From assembly GCA_038146985.1 (NCBI GenBank), contig JAYQSQ010000010.1, positions 186,001 to 250,000 of the forward strand: 64,000 nt of DNA. The letters run 5' to 3'. A model generated the notes under the pieces. The model was not told the origin of the DNA. It searched no databases and worked only from the letters and a program-made list of their open reading frames with translations. Position 1 is the first letter of the stretch. Every line of letters begins with the position of its first letter. Of this stretch, positions 9,277 to 17,829 are shown in pieces. This DNA comes from JADHLJ01 sp038146985 (GTDB taxonomy: Bacteria > Pseudomonadota > Alphaproteobacteria > Thalassobaculales > Thalassobaculaceae). The translations under genes were made by a program, and so were the position numbers.

Positions 9277-10644
9277 ATGGAAGCAAGAGACGTCACCACC
9301 GCCGCCCAGGGCATGTCGCTGGTCTACGAGCGCAATATCAGCCATGCGAAGGTCGCGGTCACCGATCTCGACGGGGTGCTGCGCGGCAAGTACATGGCCC
9401 GGGACAAGCTGAAATCGGCCTTTCAGTCGGGCTTCGGTTTCTGCGACGTGATCCTGGGCTGGGACTCCTACGACCAGCTCTGCGACAATGTCGCCTTCAC
9501 CGGCTGGCATACCGGCTATCCGGATGCCCAGGTACGGATCGTGCCGGAGACCTGCCGTGACATTCCCGGGGAAGACGCCATGGTCCTGTTCCTGGCGGAG
9601 TTTGACGGCCCCGCCGAGGCGCTCTGCCCGCGCGGCACGCTGCGCCGGGTGGCCGAGAAGGCCTCGGCCATGGGCTTCGAGGCCTCGGCGGCGGCGGAAT
9701 ACGAATTTTTCTTGTTCCAGGAAACGCCGGAGAGCGCCCGGGCCAAGAACTATCGCGATTTGAAGACCCTGACCCCGGGGTTTTTCGGCTACTCGATGCT
9801 GAGGAACTCCGTTCACGCCGATTTCCACGCCGCCTTCCTGGAAATGTGCGAGCTGATGGATTTCCCGATCGAGGGCTACCATACCGAGACCGGGCCGGGG
9901 GTGATGGAAGCGGCGATCCGGGTCGACGACGTGATGGCCGCCGCCGACAAGGCGATTCTGTTCAAGACCTTCACCAAGATCTTCGCCCAGCGCAACGATC
10001 TGATGGCGACCTTCATGGCGAAATGGTCGATGGACTGGCCGGGGCAATCCGGGCACCTGCATCTGTCGCTCGCCAATAAGGACGGCGGGTCGGCGTTCCA
10101 CGACCCCGCCAAGGACCACGCGATGAGCGACGTGATGCGCTGGTTCGTCGGGGGGCAGCAGACGCTGATGCCGGACCTGCTGGCCATGGTGGCGCCGACG
10201 GTCAATTCCTATACCCGGCTGATCCCCGGCTTCTGGGCCCCGACCGAGGCCACCTGGGGGGTGGAGAACCGGACCTGCGCGCTGCGCGTGATCCCGGGCT
10301 CGGAGAAATCCCAACGCGCCGAGTACCGGATCGCGGCGGCGGACGCGAACCCCTATCTGGCGCTGGCGGCGGCGCTCGGCTCCGGCCTTTGGGGCATCGA
10401 GAACAAGGTCGAGCCGACGGCGCCGGTGATCGGCAGCGCCTATGACAAGACCTTCCCGCGCCGCCTGGACCTGCCGCGCACGCTCTGGGACGCGGCGCAG
10501 CGCCTGAAGCGCTCGAAGCCCGCGCGGGCGCTGTTCGGTGACGCCTTCGTCGAGCACTACGCCGCCACCCGCGAATGGGAGGAGCGCGAGTTCCGCCGTC
10601 ACGTGACGGACTGGGAAATGGAGCGCTATTTCGAGATTATCTAG
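9277..10644 (+). CDS. Glutamine synthetase family protein (gamma-glutamyl ligase type)
   Basis: A 455-aa protein with the GS fold: N-terminal beta-grasp (DLDGVLRGKYM) and a catalytic domain with AEYEFFLF, SGHLHLSL, the NSYTRLIPG arginine loop, TWGVENR, and ANPYLALAAALGS near the C-terminus. These carry the metal- and ATP-binding residues, so activity is likely. The divergent N-terminus and the setting away from glnB or nitrogen genes suggest a gamma-glutamyl-amine ligase (as in polyamine or ethanolamine breakdown) rather than housekeeping GlnA. The ATG at 9277 has GAGGAG seven bases upstream. It follows the permease by 78 bp. Confidence 0.87.
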   Translation: MEARDVTTAAQGMSLVYERNISHAKVAVTDLDGVLRGKYMARDKLKSAFQSGFGFCDVILGWDSYDQLCDNVAFTGWHTGYPDAQVRIVPETCRDIPGEDAMVLFLAEFDGPAEALCPRGTLRRVAEKASAMGFEASAAAEYEFFLFQETPESARAKNYRDLKTLTPGFFGYSMLRNSVHADFHAAFLEMCELMDFPIEGYHTETGPGVMEAAIRVDDVMAAADKAILFKTFTKIFAQRNDLMATFMAKWSMDWPGQSGHLHLSLANKDGGSAFHDPAKDHAMSDVMRWFVGGQQTLMPDLLAMVAPTVNSYTRLIPGFWAPTEATWGVENRTCALRVIPGSEKSQRAEYRIAAADANPYLALAAALGSGLWGIENKVEPTAPVIGSAYDKTFPRRLDLPRTLWDAAQRLKRSKPARALFGDAFVEHYAATREWEEREFRRHVTDWEMERYFEII

Positions 10645-10686
10645 GACGGAGGCAAAACGCGGAACGCGGCGTTGGGAGCAAAAGGG

Positions 10687-11280
10687 TCACGCGCGCGGGC
10701 CCGCCGTGCCGTTCCAGCCCAGGGTCATCCGTGCCATCACCGTGTCCCGCTTGACCTTCCAGTGGAAGAGCGCGGCGGCGGCGTGCAAGGCGATCAGGCC
10801 GGCGAGACCCCATCCCACGATGCCGTGCAGGGTATAGAGCAGCTCGCCGAGCGCCGGGTCCTTGGGAATGAATTGTGGCACCGTCCAGGCGAAAAACTCG
10901 ACCGGGTACTCCGCCGCGTCGGTGGCTGTCCAGCCGAGGATCGGCATCGCGAACAAACAGACATAGAGCGCCTTGTGCACGATGCCGCTGACAAGCGCCT
11001 GCATCGGCTCCAGCGGCGGCGTGTAGGGCGGCGCGCCATGGCGCACCCGAAGGATCAGGCGCACCGCCATCGCCGCCAGCACGATCAGCCCGAAGGTCTT
11101 GTGGTATTTGTAGATCAGGTCCCGCATCGCGGCACCGAAGGCACTGGTCACGCCGTCGAACCCCATGAGCCCGAGCACGAGCCCACCCGCCAGCACCGCG
11201 AGCGCCAGGACCGCGATGGCCCAGTGCACGAGGCGCTGCGGCAAGCTGTATCGTGAAGGGGTCGGGGAGGCGTCGCTCAT
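10687..11280 (-). CDS. Cytochrome b561-family membrane protein
   Basis: About 197 aa with four transmembrane helices and the bacterial cytochrome b561 histidine pattern: QRLVHWAIAVLAL in helix 1, YKYHKTFGL in helix 2, then LYTLHGIVGWG and ALHAAAALFHWKVKRD in helices 3-4. These supply two haem b sites. Such proteins pass electrons from quinol, for example in superoxide scavenging (CybB-like). Paired ATGs lie at 11283 and 11280; the second has better spacing from GCGGAG. The gene stands alone and converges on the GS-like gene. Confidence 0.88.
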   Translation of the reverse strand: MSDASPTPSRYSLPQRLVHWAIAVLALAVLAGGLVLGLMGFDGVTSAFGAAMRDLIYKYHKTFGLIVLAAMAVRLILRVRHGAPPYTPPLEPMQALVSGIVHKALYVCLFAMPILGWTATDAAEYPVEFFAWTVPQFIPKDPALGELLYTLHGIVGWGLAGLIALHAAAALFHWKVKRDTVMARMTLGWNGTAGPRA

Positions 11281-11614
11281 CATCGGCTCCGCTGGAAATA
11301 TCGGCCCAAGACTAGCCTCCGGACGGGCGGACGTCATCTCACGTCCGCTCGATGGCCCCGAAGGACCCCATGGGGGACGCTCCATCTTTCGTCGCCCGGG
11401 CGAAAGCCGGGGCTTGTAGCGGTCGGTGTTGAGCTCCTGCTTCCGCGGGAGCGACGAGCGAAATCGGCGGCCCCATTCCCGTCGCCCCAGCGAAAGCTGG
11501 GGCTATTGGCAAGCGATGTTTGGGCTATGGTCCGGCACCGACGACAGAAGGCTTTCGCGCGGTGGTACCGGCGATATAGGGTTCGCCAGGGACACGGCTT
11601 AAAAGGGTCCGAGG
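11281..11614. other. Intergenic region between divergent cytochrome b561 and CoA-transferase genes
   Basis: This 334-bp gap holds the three REP-like units and must contain the start signals of both divergent genes. I could not pick convincing -35/-10 boxes. No small gene with a credible ribosome binding site is visible. Confidence 0.5.
11391..11503. repeat. Cluster of three REP-like palindromic units
   Basis: Two direct units (11391-11413 and 11481-11503) share a GTCGCCC(C/G)(A/G)GCGAAAGC core whose ends pair with each other. A third, inverted unit (11433-11456) reads on the minus strand as CGTCGCTCCCGCGGAAGC. Together they make a direct-inverted-direct arrangement like a bacterial interspersed mosaic element. 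They fill part of the roughly 330-bp gap between the b561 and CoA-transferase genes. Any role in transcript ends or nucleoid structure is inferred from such elements in general. Confidence 0.65.
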
Positions 11615-12799
11615 ATGACGGATGATCTGGCTTTCGAGGGGCTGCGGGTTCTTGATCTCTCGCAGGGGATCGCCGGGCCTTATTGCGGCATGATGCTGGC
11701 CCGCAACGGGGCCGATGTGATCAAGCTTGAGCCCACCGGCACCGGGTGTTGGAGCCGGCAGCTCGGCAAGACGGTGGGCGATCAGACGGCGCATTCCCTC
11801 ATCGTGCATCGCGGCAAGCGCAGCCTGGCGCTGGACCTGAAATCACCCGAGGGGGTTGGGATCGCGCGCCGGCTCGCGGGCGACTGCGACGTGCTGATCC
11901 AGAACTACCGGGTCGGCAAGATCGACCGCTTCGGCCTGGATTATGACACCGTCCGCAAGACCAACGAGGCAGTGGTCTATCTTTCGATCACCGGTTTCGG
12001 GACCAAGGGACCGAACGCCGATCTACCGGCGACGGACTCGGTGATGCAGGCCTATACCGGGCTGATGTCGATCAACCGGGACGCGAACGGCATGCCCCAG
12101 CGCCTCAACATGCTGGCGATCGATCTTGCCTGCGGGCTCTACGGGTTTCAGGCGGTCTCGGCGGCGCTCTACCGCAAGGCGATGAAGGGAAGGGGGGCGC
12201 ATATCCAGACCAGTCTGCTGGAAGCCTCGCTCGCCTATCAGGAGGCGGCGATGGTTGAATCCGCGTTGCAGGGCGATGTGGTGGAGCCGATCGGCATGCC
12301 CGTCGGGACCTTCAAGACCCGGAACGGCCATATGAGCATCAATGCACGCCGCCAGCCGCAGTTCGAGCGTTTCGCCAAGCTGTTGGGCCATGAGGAATGG
12401 ATCGCCGACCCGCGATTCATCGATCCCCGCACCCGGGTCGCGAACCGCGAGCCTCTGCTGGCGATGCTGCGGCCGATCGTCGAGACCAAGACGACGGAGG
12501 AATGGTGCGCCCTGCTCTCCGAAATCGATGTGCTGCATGGCCGCGTCCACACCCACCGCGATCTCTTCGAGGATGCCCAGGTCAAGGCGGTCTCCGCCTT
12601 GCGCTGGGTCGATGATCCGGTGCTGGGATCGGTGCCCATGGCGAGCCTTCCGGGCCAACCGGTGCCGGCGACGGGAGACCGTTACTCGCACAGTCCAGGG
12701 CTCGGCGAGCACACGCGCGAAATTCTGGCGGAGCTTGGACACGATAGGGCGGCTGTCGCGGCCCTGATCGAGGCCGGCGTCGCGCAGGCGGCCGGCTGA
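11615..12799 (+). CDS. CaiB/BaiF family CoA-transferase, first gene of putative catabolic operon
   Basis: A 394-aa class III CoA-transferase starting with FEGLRVLDLSQGIAGPYCG. Asp141 in ATDSVMQAYTG matches the catalytic Asp-xxx-Gln context. The C-terminal domain includes LHGRVHTHRDLFEDAQV and closes with LGEHTREILAELG. It is the first of five co-directional genes separated by 23, 34, 80 and 44 bp (to 17726), so it probably activates the carboxylic acid substrate or an intermediate of that pathway by CoA transfer. The pathway is not identified. Sequence similarity to the gene at 4171 is only family-level. Confidence 0.92.
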   Translation: MTDDLAFEGLRVLDLSQGIAGPYCGMMLARNGADVIKLEPTGTGCWSRQLGKTVGDQTAHSLIVHRGKRSLALDLKSPEGVGIARRLAGDCDVLIQNYRVGKIDRFGLDYDTVRKTNEAVVYLSITGFGTKGPNADLPATDSVMQAYTGLMSINRDANGMPQRLNMLAIDLACGLYGFQAVSAALYRKAMKGRGAHIQTSLLEASLAYQEAAMVESALQGDVVEPIGMPVGTFKTRNGHMSINARRQPQFERFAKLLGHEEWIADPRFIDPRTRVANREPLLAMLRPIVETKTTEEWCALLSEIDVLHGRVHTHRDLFEDAQVKAVSALRWVDDPVLGSVPMASLPGQPVPATGDRYSHSPGLGEHTREILAELGHDRAAVAALIEAGVAQAAG

Positions 12800-12822
12800 C
12801 GCCGGCGGAAAGGGAGAGAAAC

Positions 12823-13575
12823 GTGGCGGAATCAGCGTTGTTCGAGGCGGGCGGCTATCGCTATGTGCGGGGTCCGTTCCAGTATTCCGGCGGTGTCCGC
12901 GCCGAACCCGGCTATACCATCGAGCGGGTGCGCTTTCGCAAACCGGTCCCCGTGGCCGAGGGGTTCCAACGTATTGAGGCATATTTCGAGTCGATCGGCC
13001 GTCCGACCACGGCCTTCTGTGCCTGCGAACTTCGCTCACCGGCGCCGTTCACGGACCAGGGCTTCATCGATTTCAATCGCATCTATGTCGGCACCTTGGA
13101 GCGCTGGGGCATCTTCAAGGATGACGAGAACCCGGTCGCCCGCTCCAACGTGTGCCCGGAAATCAGCCCGCCGCCCGAGCCGAGTTTCGAGGCTTTTTGC
13201 TATACCGTGCCGACCTCCGCCGATGCCGCCCCGAGCTTCGTGATCGCCGGGTCCGGCGAGGCGAACGAAGGGCCGGGACCCTACCGCGACAAGATCGTGC
13301 GCTATGGCGAGACCACGGCGGATGCCATGCGGGACAAGGCGCGGCACGTTCTCGGCGCGATGGAGACCCGCATGGCGGCGCTCGGTGTCGGCTGGGACCT
13401 GGCGACCACGACCCAGGTCTACACGGTTCATCCGATCCACCCCTTCCTGGAAGCCGAGATCGTGCGCCGGGGCGCCATCCCCGCCGGCCTTACCTGGTAT
13501 TACGCCCGCCCGCCGGTCCAGGGGTTGGAATACGAGATGGACCTGCGCTGCGTGCCCCTGGAACGGGTGCTTTAG
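12823..13575 (+). CDS. RidA-fold protein resembling 2-aminomuconate deaminase (CnbZ-like)
   Basis: A 250-aa protein whose second half looks like a YjgF/RidA-fold domain (ARHVLGAMETRMAALGVGWD followed by TTQVYTVHPIH). Its length and overall shape resemble the CnbZ-type 2-amino-5-chloromuconate deaminases, known from nitro- and aminoaromatic degradation. RidA-fold enzymes hydrolyse enamines/imines to ketones and ammonia, which fits beside an aminotransferase and an FAD dehydrogenase. The start at 12823 is GTG with AAGGGAGAG upstream. The family assignment is from memory of sequence patterns and is only moderately certain; the position as second operon gene is clear. Confidence 0.6.
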   Translation: MAESALFEAGGYRYVRGPFQYSGGVRAEPGYTIERVRFRKPVPVAEGFQRIEAYFESIGRPTTAFCACELRSPAPFTDQGFIDFNRIYVGTLERWGIFKDDENPVARSNVCPEISPPPEPSFEAFCYTVPTSADAAPSFVIAGSGEANEGPGPYRDKIVRYGETTADAMRDKARHVLGAMETRMAALGVGWDLATTTQVYTVHPIHPFLEAEIVRRGAIPAGLTWYYARPPVQGLEYEMDLRCVPLERVL

Positions 13576-13609
13576 CGGCACCGGGCGGTCCGGCAAGGCG
13601 GAACATGAC

Positions 13610-15235
13610 GTGAGCGAGATCCACACCTTCGACGTCGTGATCGTCGGGTCCGGCGCGGCGGGGCTGAGCGCGGCCCTGGTCGCCGGCGTGCATGGCGCGC
13701 GCACGCTGGTTCTGGAGAAGTCGGACCTCATCGGCGGGACCACCGCGATGTCCGGCGGCTGCATCTGGATCCCCAACAATCACCATATGGCGCGGCGCGG
13801 CCTGACCGATTCCCGCGAGGCGGCGATGCGCTACATCCGCGCGGTGTCGCCGGACGGCTGGCACAATGCCGAGGAACCGTTGTGGTCCGCCTTCGTTGAC
13901 CATGGACCCGCCATGCTGAAGTCCCTGGAGGCGCACAGCCCGACCCGTTTCAACCTGAACCGGGACCCCGATCCCTATGCCGAGGCGGCCGGCGGCTTGC
14001 CGGAGGGGCGCAACGTCTCCGCCGCGCCGATCCGCATCGGCATCCTCGGGTCCTGGCGCGACAAGATCCGCGCCTCGACCATCGACATGCGGATCAGTTA
14101 CGAGGAAGTCATCGACCGGTCGTTCTTCGCCAATCCGAAACGGCACATGCCCCGGCTTCTGCCGCGTCTGATGTGGCGCAAGCTGACCGGGTCTTTCACC
14201 CGTGGCCGGGCGCTGACCATCGGTCTCCTGAAGGGGTGTCTCGACCATGGGGTGACGGTCTGGCCGTCGACCAGGGCGGGCAAGCTGATCACCCGCGAAG
14301 GTCGGGTCACCGGACTTGAGGCGACGCGGGACGGCGAGCCGGTCCGGATCGAGGCCGCGCGCGGGGTTATCCTGGCCAGCGGCGGATTCGAGTGGAATCC
14401 GGAGATGATGGCGGAACACTTTCCGGGGCCGGTTGAATGGACCGCCTCTCCCCCGACCAATACCGGCGACGGGCAGCGGATGGCCGCCGAGGTCGGCGCG
14501 CAACTCGACCACATGGACCAGGCGCTCATCATGGGGGTGACGCCGGTGATGTACGAGGGACGGCTGATGGGGCAGCCGGCGGCGGACTATTTTCTGCCGC
14601 ATTCGATGATCGTGAACCGCCATGGCCGCCGCTTTGTCAATGAGAAACAGATGAATATCGGCCTCGCCTTCGCCGAGATGGACCCGGAGACCGGCACGCC
14701 GGCGCATCTGCCGGCCTGGCGGATCTACGACGCGCAGTTTGCCGCCCGGTACCCGCACGCCTTGCCGAACGGCGCGATCCCCGGCAACCGCTTCGAAGCG
14801 GCGAGCCTCGAGGAATTGGCGGCGCTGATCGATGTCGATGCCGAGGGCCTGGTTGAAACCGCGCGGCGCTTCTCGGAGTTCGCACGGGAGGGCGTGGACC
14901 GGGATTTCGGCCGTGGCGCCGCCATCTGGGACCGCAACCGGGGCGGCGACCCGGATCACAAGCCCAACCCGACACTTGGGACCATCGAGGTTCCACCCTT
15001 CTACGCCATGCCCTTCACGGCGAGCTTTCTCGGCACCAAGGGCGGGCCGAGGACGAACGAACGGGCCGAGGTCCTGAGCCGGAACGGCGAGGTCATCGCG
15101 GGCCTCTATGCCGCCGGCAACGTCATGGCCAATGCGTTCGGCTCCAAGGGCGTCGGCGCCGGAACCACGCTCGGCCCTTGCCTTACATGGGGCTATATCG
15201 CCGCCTTGAACGCGCTTGGAAGGGGCGAGGGCTGA
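13610..15235 (+). CDS. FAD-dependent dehydrogenase (3-ketosteroid dehydrogenase / fumarate reductase flavoprotein family)
   Basis: A 541-aa flavoprotein. The N-terminus has the dinucleotide-binding motif VIVGSGAAGLSAAL followed by LVLEKSDLIGGTTAMSGG, the FAD-binding pattern of succinate dehydrogenase/fumarate reductase-like enzymes. The C-terminus has GLYAAGNVMANAFG and KGVGAGTTLGPCLTWGY, closing the FAD site as in Delta1-ketosteroid dehydrogenases. The likely reaction is an alpha,beta-desaturation or its reverse on a ring or acyl substrate. The GTG at 13610 is taken as start because the FAD motif begins a few residues later; an ATG just upstream is out of frame. It lies 34 bp after the deaminase-like gene. 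Confidence 0.88.
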   Translation: MSEIHTFDVVIVGSGAAGLSAALVAGVHGARTLVLEKSDLIGGTTAMSGGCIWIPNNHHMARRGLTDSREAAMRYIRAVSPDGWHNAEEPLWSAFVDHGPAMLKSLEAHSPTRFNLNRDPDPYAEAAGGLPEGRNVSAAPIRIGILGSWRDKIRASTIDMRISYEEVIDRSFFANPKRHMPRLLPRLMWRKLTGSFTRGRALTIGLLKGCLDHGVTVWPSTRAGKLITREGRVTGLEATRDGEPVRIEAARGVILASGGFEWNPEMMAEHFPGPVEWTASPPTNTGDGQRMAAEVGAQLDHMDQALIMGVTPVMYEGRLMGQPAADYFLPHSMIVNRHGRRFVNEKQMNIGLAFAEMDPETGTPAHLPAWRIYDAQFAARYPHALPNGAIPGNRFEAASLEELAALIDVDAEGLVETARRFSEFAREGVDRDFGRGAAIWDRNRGGDPDHKPNPTLGTIEVPPFYAMPFTASFLGTKGGPRTNERAEVLSRNGEVIAGLYAAGNVMANAFGSKGVGAGTTLGPCLTWGYIAALNALGRGEG

Positions 15236-15315
15236 ATTGTCGCCGTTCCCTCTGGCTGGCGTTCCGCGCTAGTCTTGATCGGGACGCCGCAGGACGATCT
15301 TGAAAGGGCCTCGAC

Positions 15316-16293
15316 ATGGAGAATGTAGCCTTCACCCTGGTGATGCTGCCGCCGCAGAACGACATTCGGCGCGGATGGGCGGCGCGGGTCGCCGAGGCGG
15401 ATGTCGGCGTCAGGGTGCTCCAGCCCGAGACCATCGAAGAGGCCAAGCGCGACATCGTCGAGGCCGACGCCGCCTTCGGCGCGCTGCCGCTGGAAGTCCT
15501 GAAATGCGCGACCCGGCTGCGCTGGCTCCAGGCGCCGCAGATCGCGCCGCCGGCGGGGTTCTATTATCCGGAACTGGTCGACCATCCGGTCGTGGTCACC
15601 AACCAGCGCGAGATCTTCAACGATCATATCGGCGCCCATATCATGGCCTTCGTGCTCGCCTTCGCCCGGGGCCTGCACTACTACCTGCCGCAGCAGTACC
15701 GGCGGGAATACAAGCCGCGGCCGAACGATACCGGCGTCGTCCATCTGCCCGAGGCCAGCGCCCTGATTCTCGGGGTCGGCGGGATCGGGGCCGAGGCGGC
15801 GCGTCTCTGCAAAGCGTTCGGCATGACGGTGATCGGCGTCGACGGGCGGCGCAAGGATCTGCCGGAGGGCGTTGACGAGATGCATCCGCCGGAGCGGCTG
15901 GACGAGCTGCTCGGGCGCGCCGATTTCGTGATCATGACCATTCCCCACACGCCCGAGACCGAGGGCATGATGGACCGGGCCCGGCTGCGGCGCATGAAAC
16001 CCTCGGGCTTTCTCATCAATATCGGCCGGGGCATGACCGTGCGGCTCGACGATCTGGTCGCGGCGCTGGAGGCAGGCGAGATTGCCGGTGCCGGGTTGGA
16101 CGTGTACGAGATCGAACCGCTGCCGGCGGATCACGCCCTGTGGTCGGCGCCGAACGTGCTGCTCACCCCACACACCGCCGGCTATGGGCCGTATCTCGAC
16201 GACCGGCGGCTCGACATTCTGCTCGACAACTGCCGCCGCTTCGCCAAGGACGAGCCGCTGCGCAACGTGGTGGACAAGTCGGTCTGGTTCTAG
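15316..16293 (+). CDS. D-isomer-specific 2-hydroxyacid dehydrogenase
   Basis: A 325-aa NAD(P)-dependent dehydrogenase. The Rossmann motif is LILGVGGIGAEAARL (GxGxxG). The catalytic triad is visible as the Arg in INIGRGM, the Glu in DVYEIEPLP and the His in TPHTAGY. The family interconverts D-2-hydroxyacids and 2-oxoacids. The NAD-binding loop after IGVDGRRK has basic residues, which would be compatible with NADP (inference). In this operon it would reduce or form the 2-oxoacid linked to the aminotransferase that follows 44 bp later. Start ATG 15316, with GAAAGGG about 10 bases upstream. Confidence 0.92.
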   Translation: MENVAFTLVMLPPQNDIRRGWAARVAEADVGVRVLQPETIEEAKRDIVEADAAFGALPLEVLKCATRLRWLQAPQIAPPAGFYYPELVDHPVVVTNQREIFNDHIGAHIMAFVLAFARGLHYYLPQQYRREYKPRPNDTGVVHLPEASALILGVGGIGAEAARLCKAFGMTVIGVDGRRKDLPEGVDEMHPPERLDELLGRADFVIMTIPHTPETEGMMDRARLRRMKPSGFLINIGRGMTVRLDDLVAALEAGEIAGAGLDVYEIEPLPADHALWSAPNVLLTPHTAGYGPYLDDRRLDILLDNCRRFAKDEPLRNVVDKSVWF

Positions 16294-16337
16294 AAAGCGG
16301 GCACGTAACCGATTGCCCGTAGAGGAGTTCCGAGGTC

Positions 16338-17726
16338 ATGCAACAGCTTGCCAATGCCCCCGATGCCGATCAGGCCCGGGCCGATGCCGAGGCGCATTTC
16401 TGGCCGCATTCCCAGCAGGCCGGCAACATGGATTCCGCGACCGGCGTTCAGCTCGTCACCCATGGCCATGGCGTCTGGGTCGAGGATCCGGAAGGGCGCC
16501 GCTGGTTCGACACCCTGTCGGGTTTGTGGCTGGTGAATGTCGGCCATGGGCGGCGCGAGATCGCGGACGCGGTCTATCGGCAGATGCTGTCCCTCAGCTT
16601 CTCGCCGAACGACACCGTCTCGCCGGTGACGGCGGCGCTGTCGGCGCGGCTCGCGCGGCTTTCCGGTGATCCCAGCGCCCGCACCTATTTCGTCAGCGGC
16701 GGGTCCGAGGCGAACGAGACGGCGCTGAAGATCGCCAAGAACTATCATCACCTGAAAGGCGAGCCGAACCGCTGGAAGGTGCTGAGCCGGCGCGGCTCCT
16801 ATCACGGCGCGACCCTGGCCTGCACCAGCCTCGGACGCGGCGGGCCGGGCGGAGGCAGCGTTCCCGCCCAGTTCGGCCCGCTGGTGCCCGGCAACATTCA
16901 CGTCGCCCAGCCGGCCCCGTACCGTTGTCACGCCTGTTCCCGCGAGGGGAGATGCTCGCTGGATTGCGCCCGCGACGTGGAGCGCGCGATCCTTCATGAA
17001 GGCCCGTCCACGGTGGCGGCGCTGATCGCCGAGCCGATCTCGGCGGCGGCCGGTATCCATGTCCCGCATCCGGACTATTGGCCGGCCTTGCGCGAGATCT
17101 GCGACCGGCAAGGCGTGCTGCTGATCGCCGACGAGGTGATCACCGGCTTCGGGCGCACCGGCAAGATGTTCGCTACGGAACATTGGGGCGTGCAGCCCGA
17201 TATCCGCACCGTCGCCAAGGGGCTGACCAGCGGTTACCTGCCGATCGGCGCGGCGATCTGCTCCGCCAAGGTCGCCGACGTCTTCATCGGCGAGGGCGAC
17301 ACGACCTTCCAGCATCTGATCACCTTCGGCGGCAACCCCGCGTCCGCGGCGGCAGCGATGGCGAATCTCGATATCATGGAGAACGAGAACATGGTCGCCC
17401 GGTCGGCGGAGATGGGTGCCTATCTTTACGAATGCCTGCAAACCCTGCGCGGCCATCCGATCGTCGGCGACGTGCGTGGCGGCAAGGGGCTGCTCTGCGC
17501 CCTGGAACTGGTGAAGGACAAGAAGACCAGGGAGCCGTTCCCGAAAGCGGTAAAGCTGGACAAGCTGGCGGTGCGGGCGATGCGTCAGAACCACATGCTC
17601 GGCCGCGCCGGCCCGATCATCCCGATCGCTCCGCCGCTCTGCATCACCCGGGACGAGATCGACGAGGCGGTCGGGCGCCTGGGCACGGTTCTCGACACCC
17701 TGGCCGAGCAGCTCGGCGTGTCCTGA
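16338..17726 (+). CDS. Class III PLP-dependent aminotransferase (omega-aminotransferase type)
   Basis: A 462-aa fold-type I aminotransferase. Visible are SGGSEANETALK (phosphate cup), the YHGATLA stretch, LLIADEVITGFGRTG with the PLP-pairing Asp, and AKGLTSGYLP with the Schiff-base lysine. Such enzymes use pyruvate or another oxoacid as acceptor for omega-amino acids or amines. A cysteine-rich insertion, CHACSREGRCSLDC, sits near residue 200, as in a subset of the family. It is the last gene of the run from 11615; guaA follows after 103 bp and is probably a separate unit. Confidence 0.92.
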   Translation: MQQLANAPDADQARADAEAHFWPHSQQAGNMDSATGVQLVTHGHGVWVEDPEGRRWFDTLSGLWLVNVGHGRREIADAVYRQMLSLSFSPNDTVSPVTAALSARLARLSGDPSARTYFVSGGSEANETALKIAKNYHHLKGEPNRWKVLSRRGSYHGATLACTSLGRGGPGGGSVPAQFGPLVPGNIHVAQPAPYRCHACSREGRCSLDCARDVERAILHEGPSTVAALIAEPISAAAGIHVPHPDYWPALREICDRQGVLLIADEVITGFGRTGKMFATEHWGVQPDIRTVAKGLTSGYLPIGAAICSAKVADVFIGEGDTTFQHLITFGGNPASAAAAMANLDIMENENMVARSAEMGAYLYECLQTLRGHPIVGDVRGGKGLLCALELVKDKKTREPFPKAVKLDKLAVRAMRQNHMLGRAGPIIPIAPPLCITRDEIDEAVGRLGTVLDTLAEQLGVS

Positions 17727-17829
17727 CGGCGATCCCGCCCATGGGAGACACCGGCACGTCGCCTTGCTCCGGCTAGACCCGGCGCGTATTCTCCACGGCC
17801 TTCGAACCGACCTGAGGGGCCCTCCGCGC

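Noticed and set aside
13490..14959. Long minus-strand frame of about 489 codons opposite the FAD dehydrogenase
   Set aside because: The plus strand carries full FAD-binding motifs in the correct order; the antisense frame is a composition artefact.
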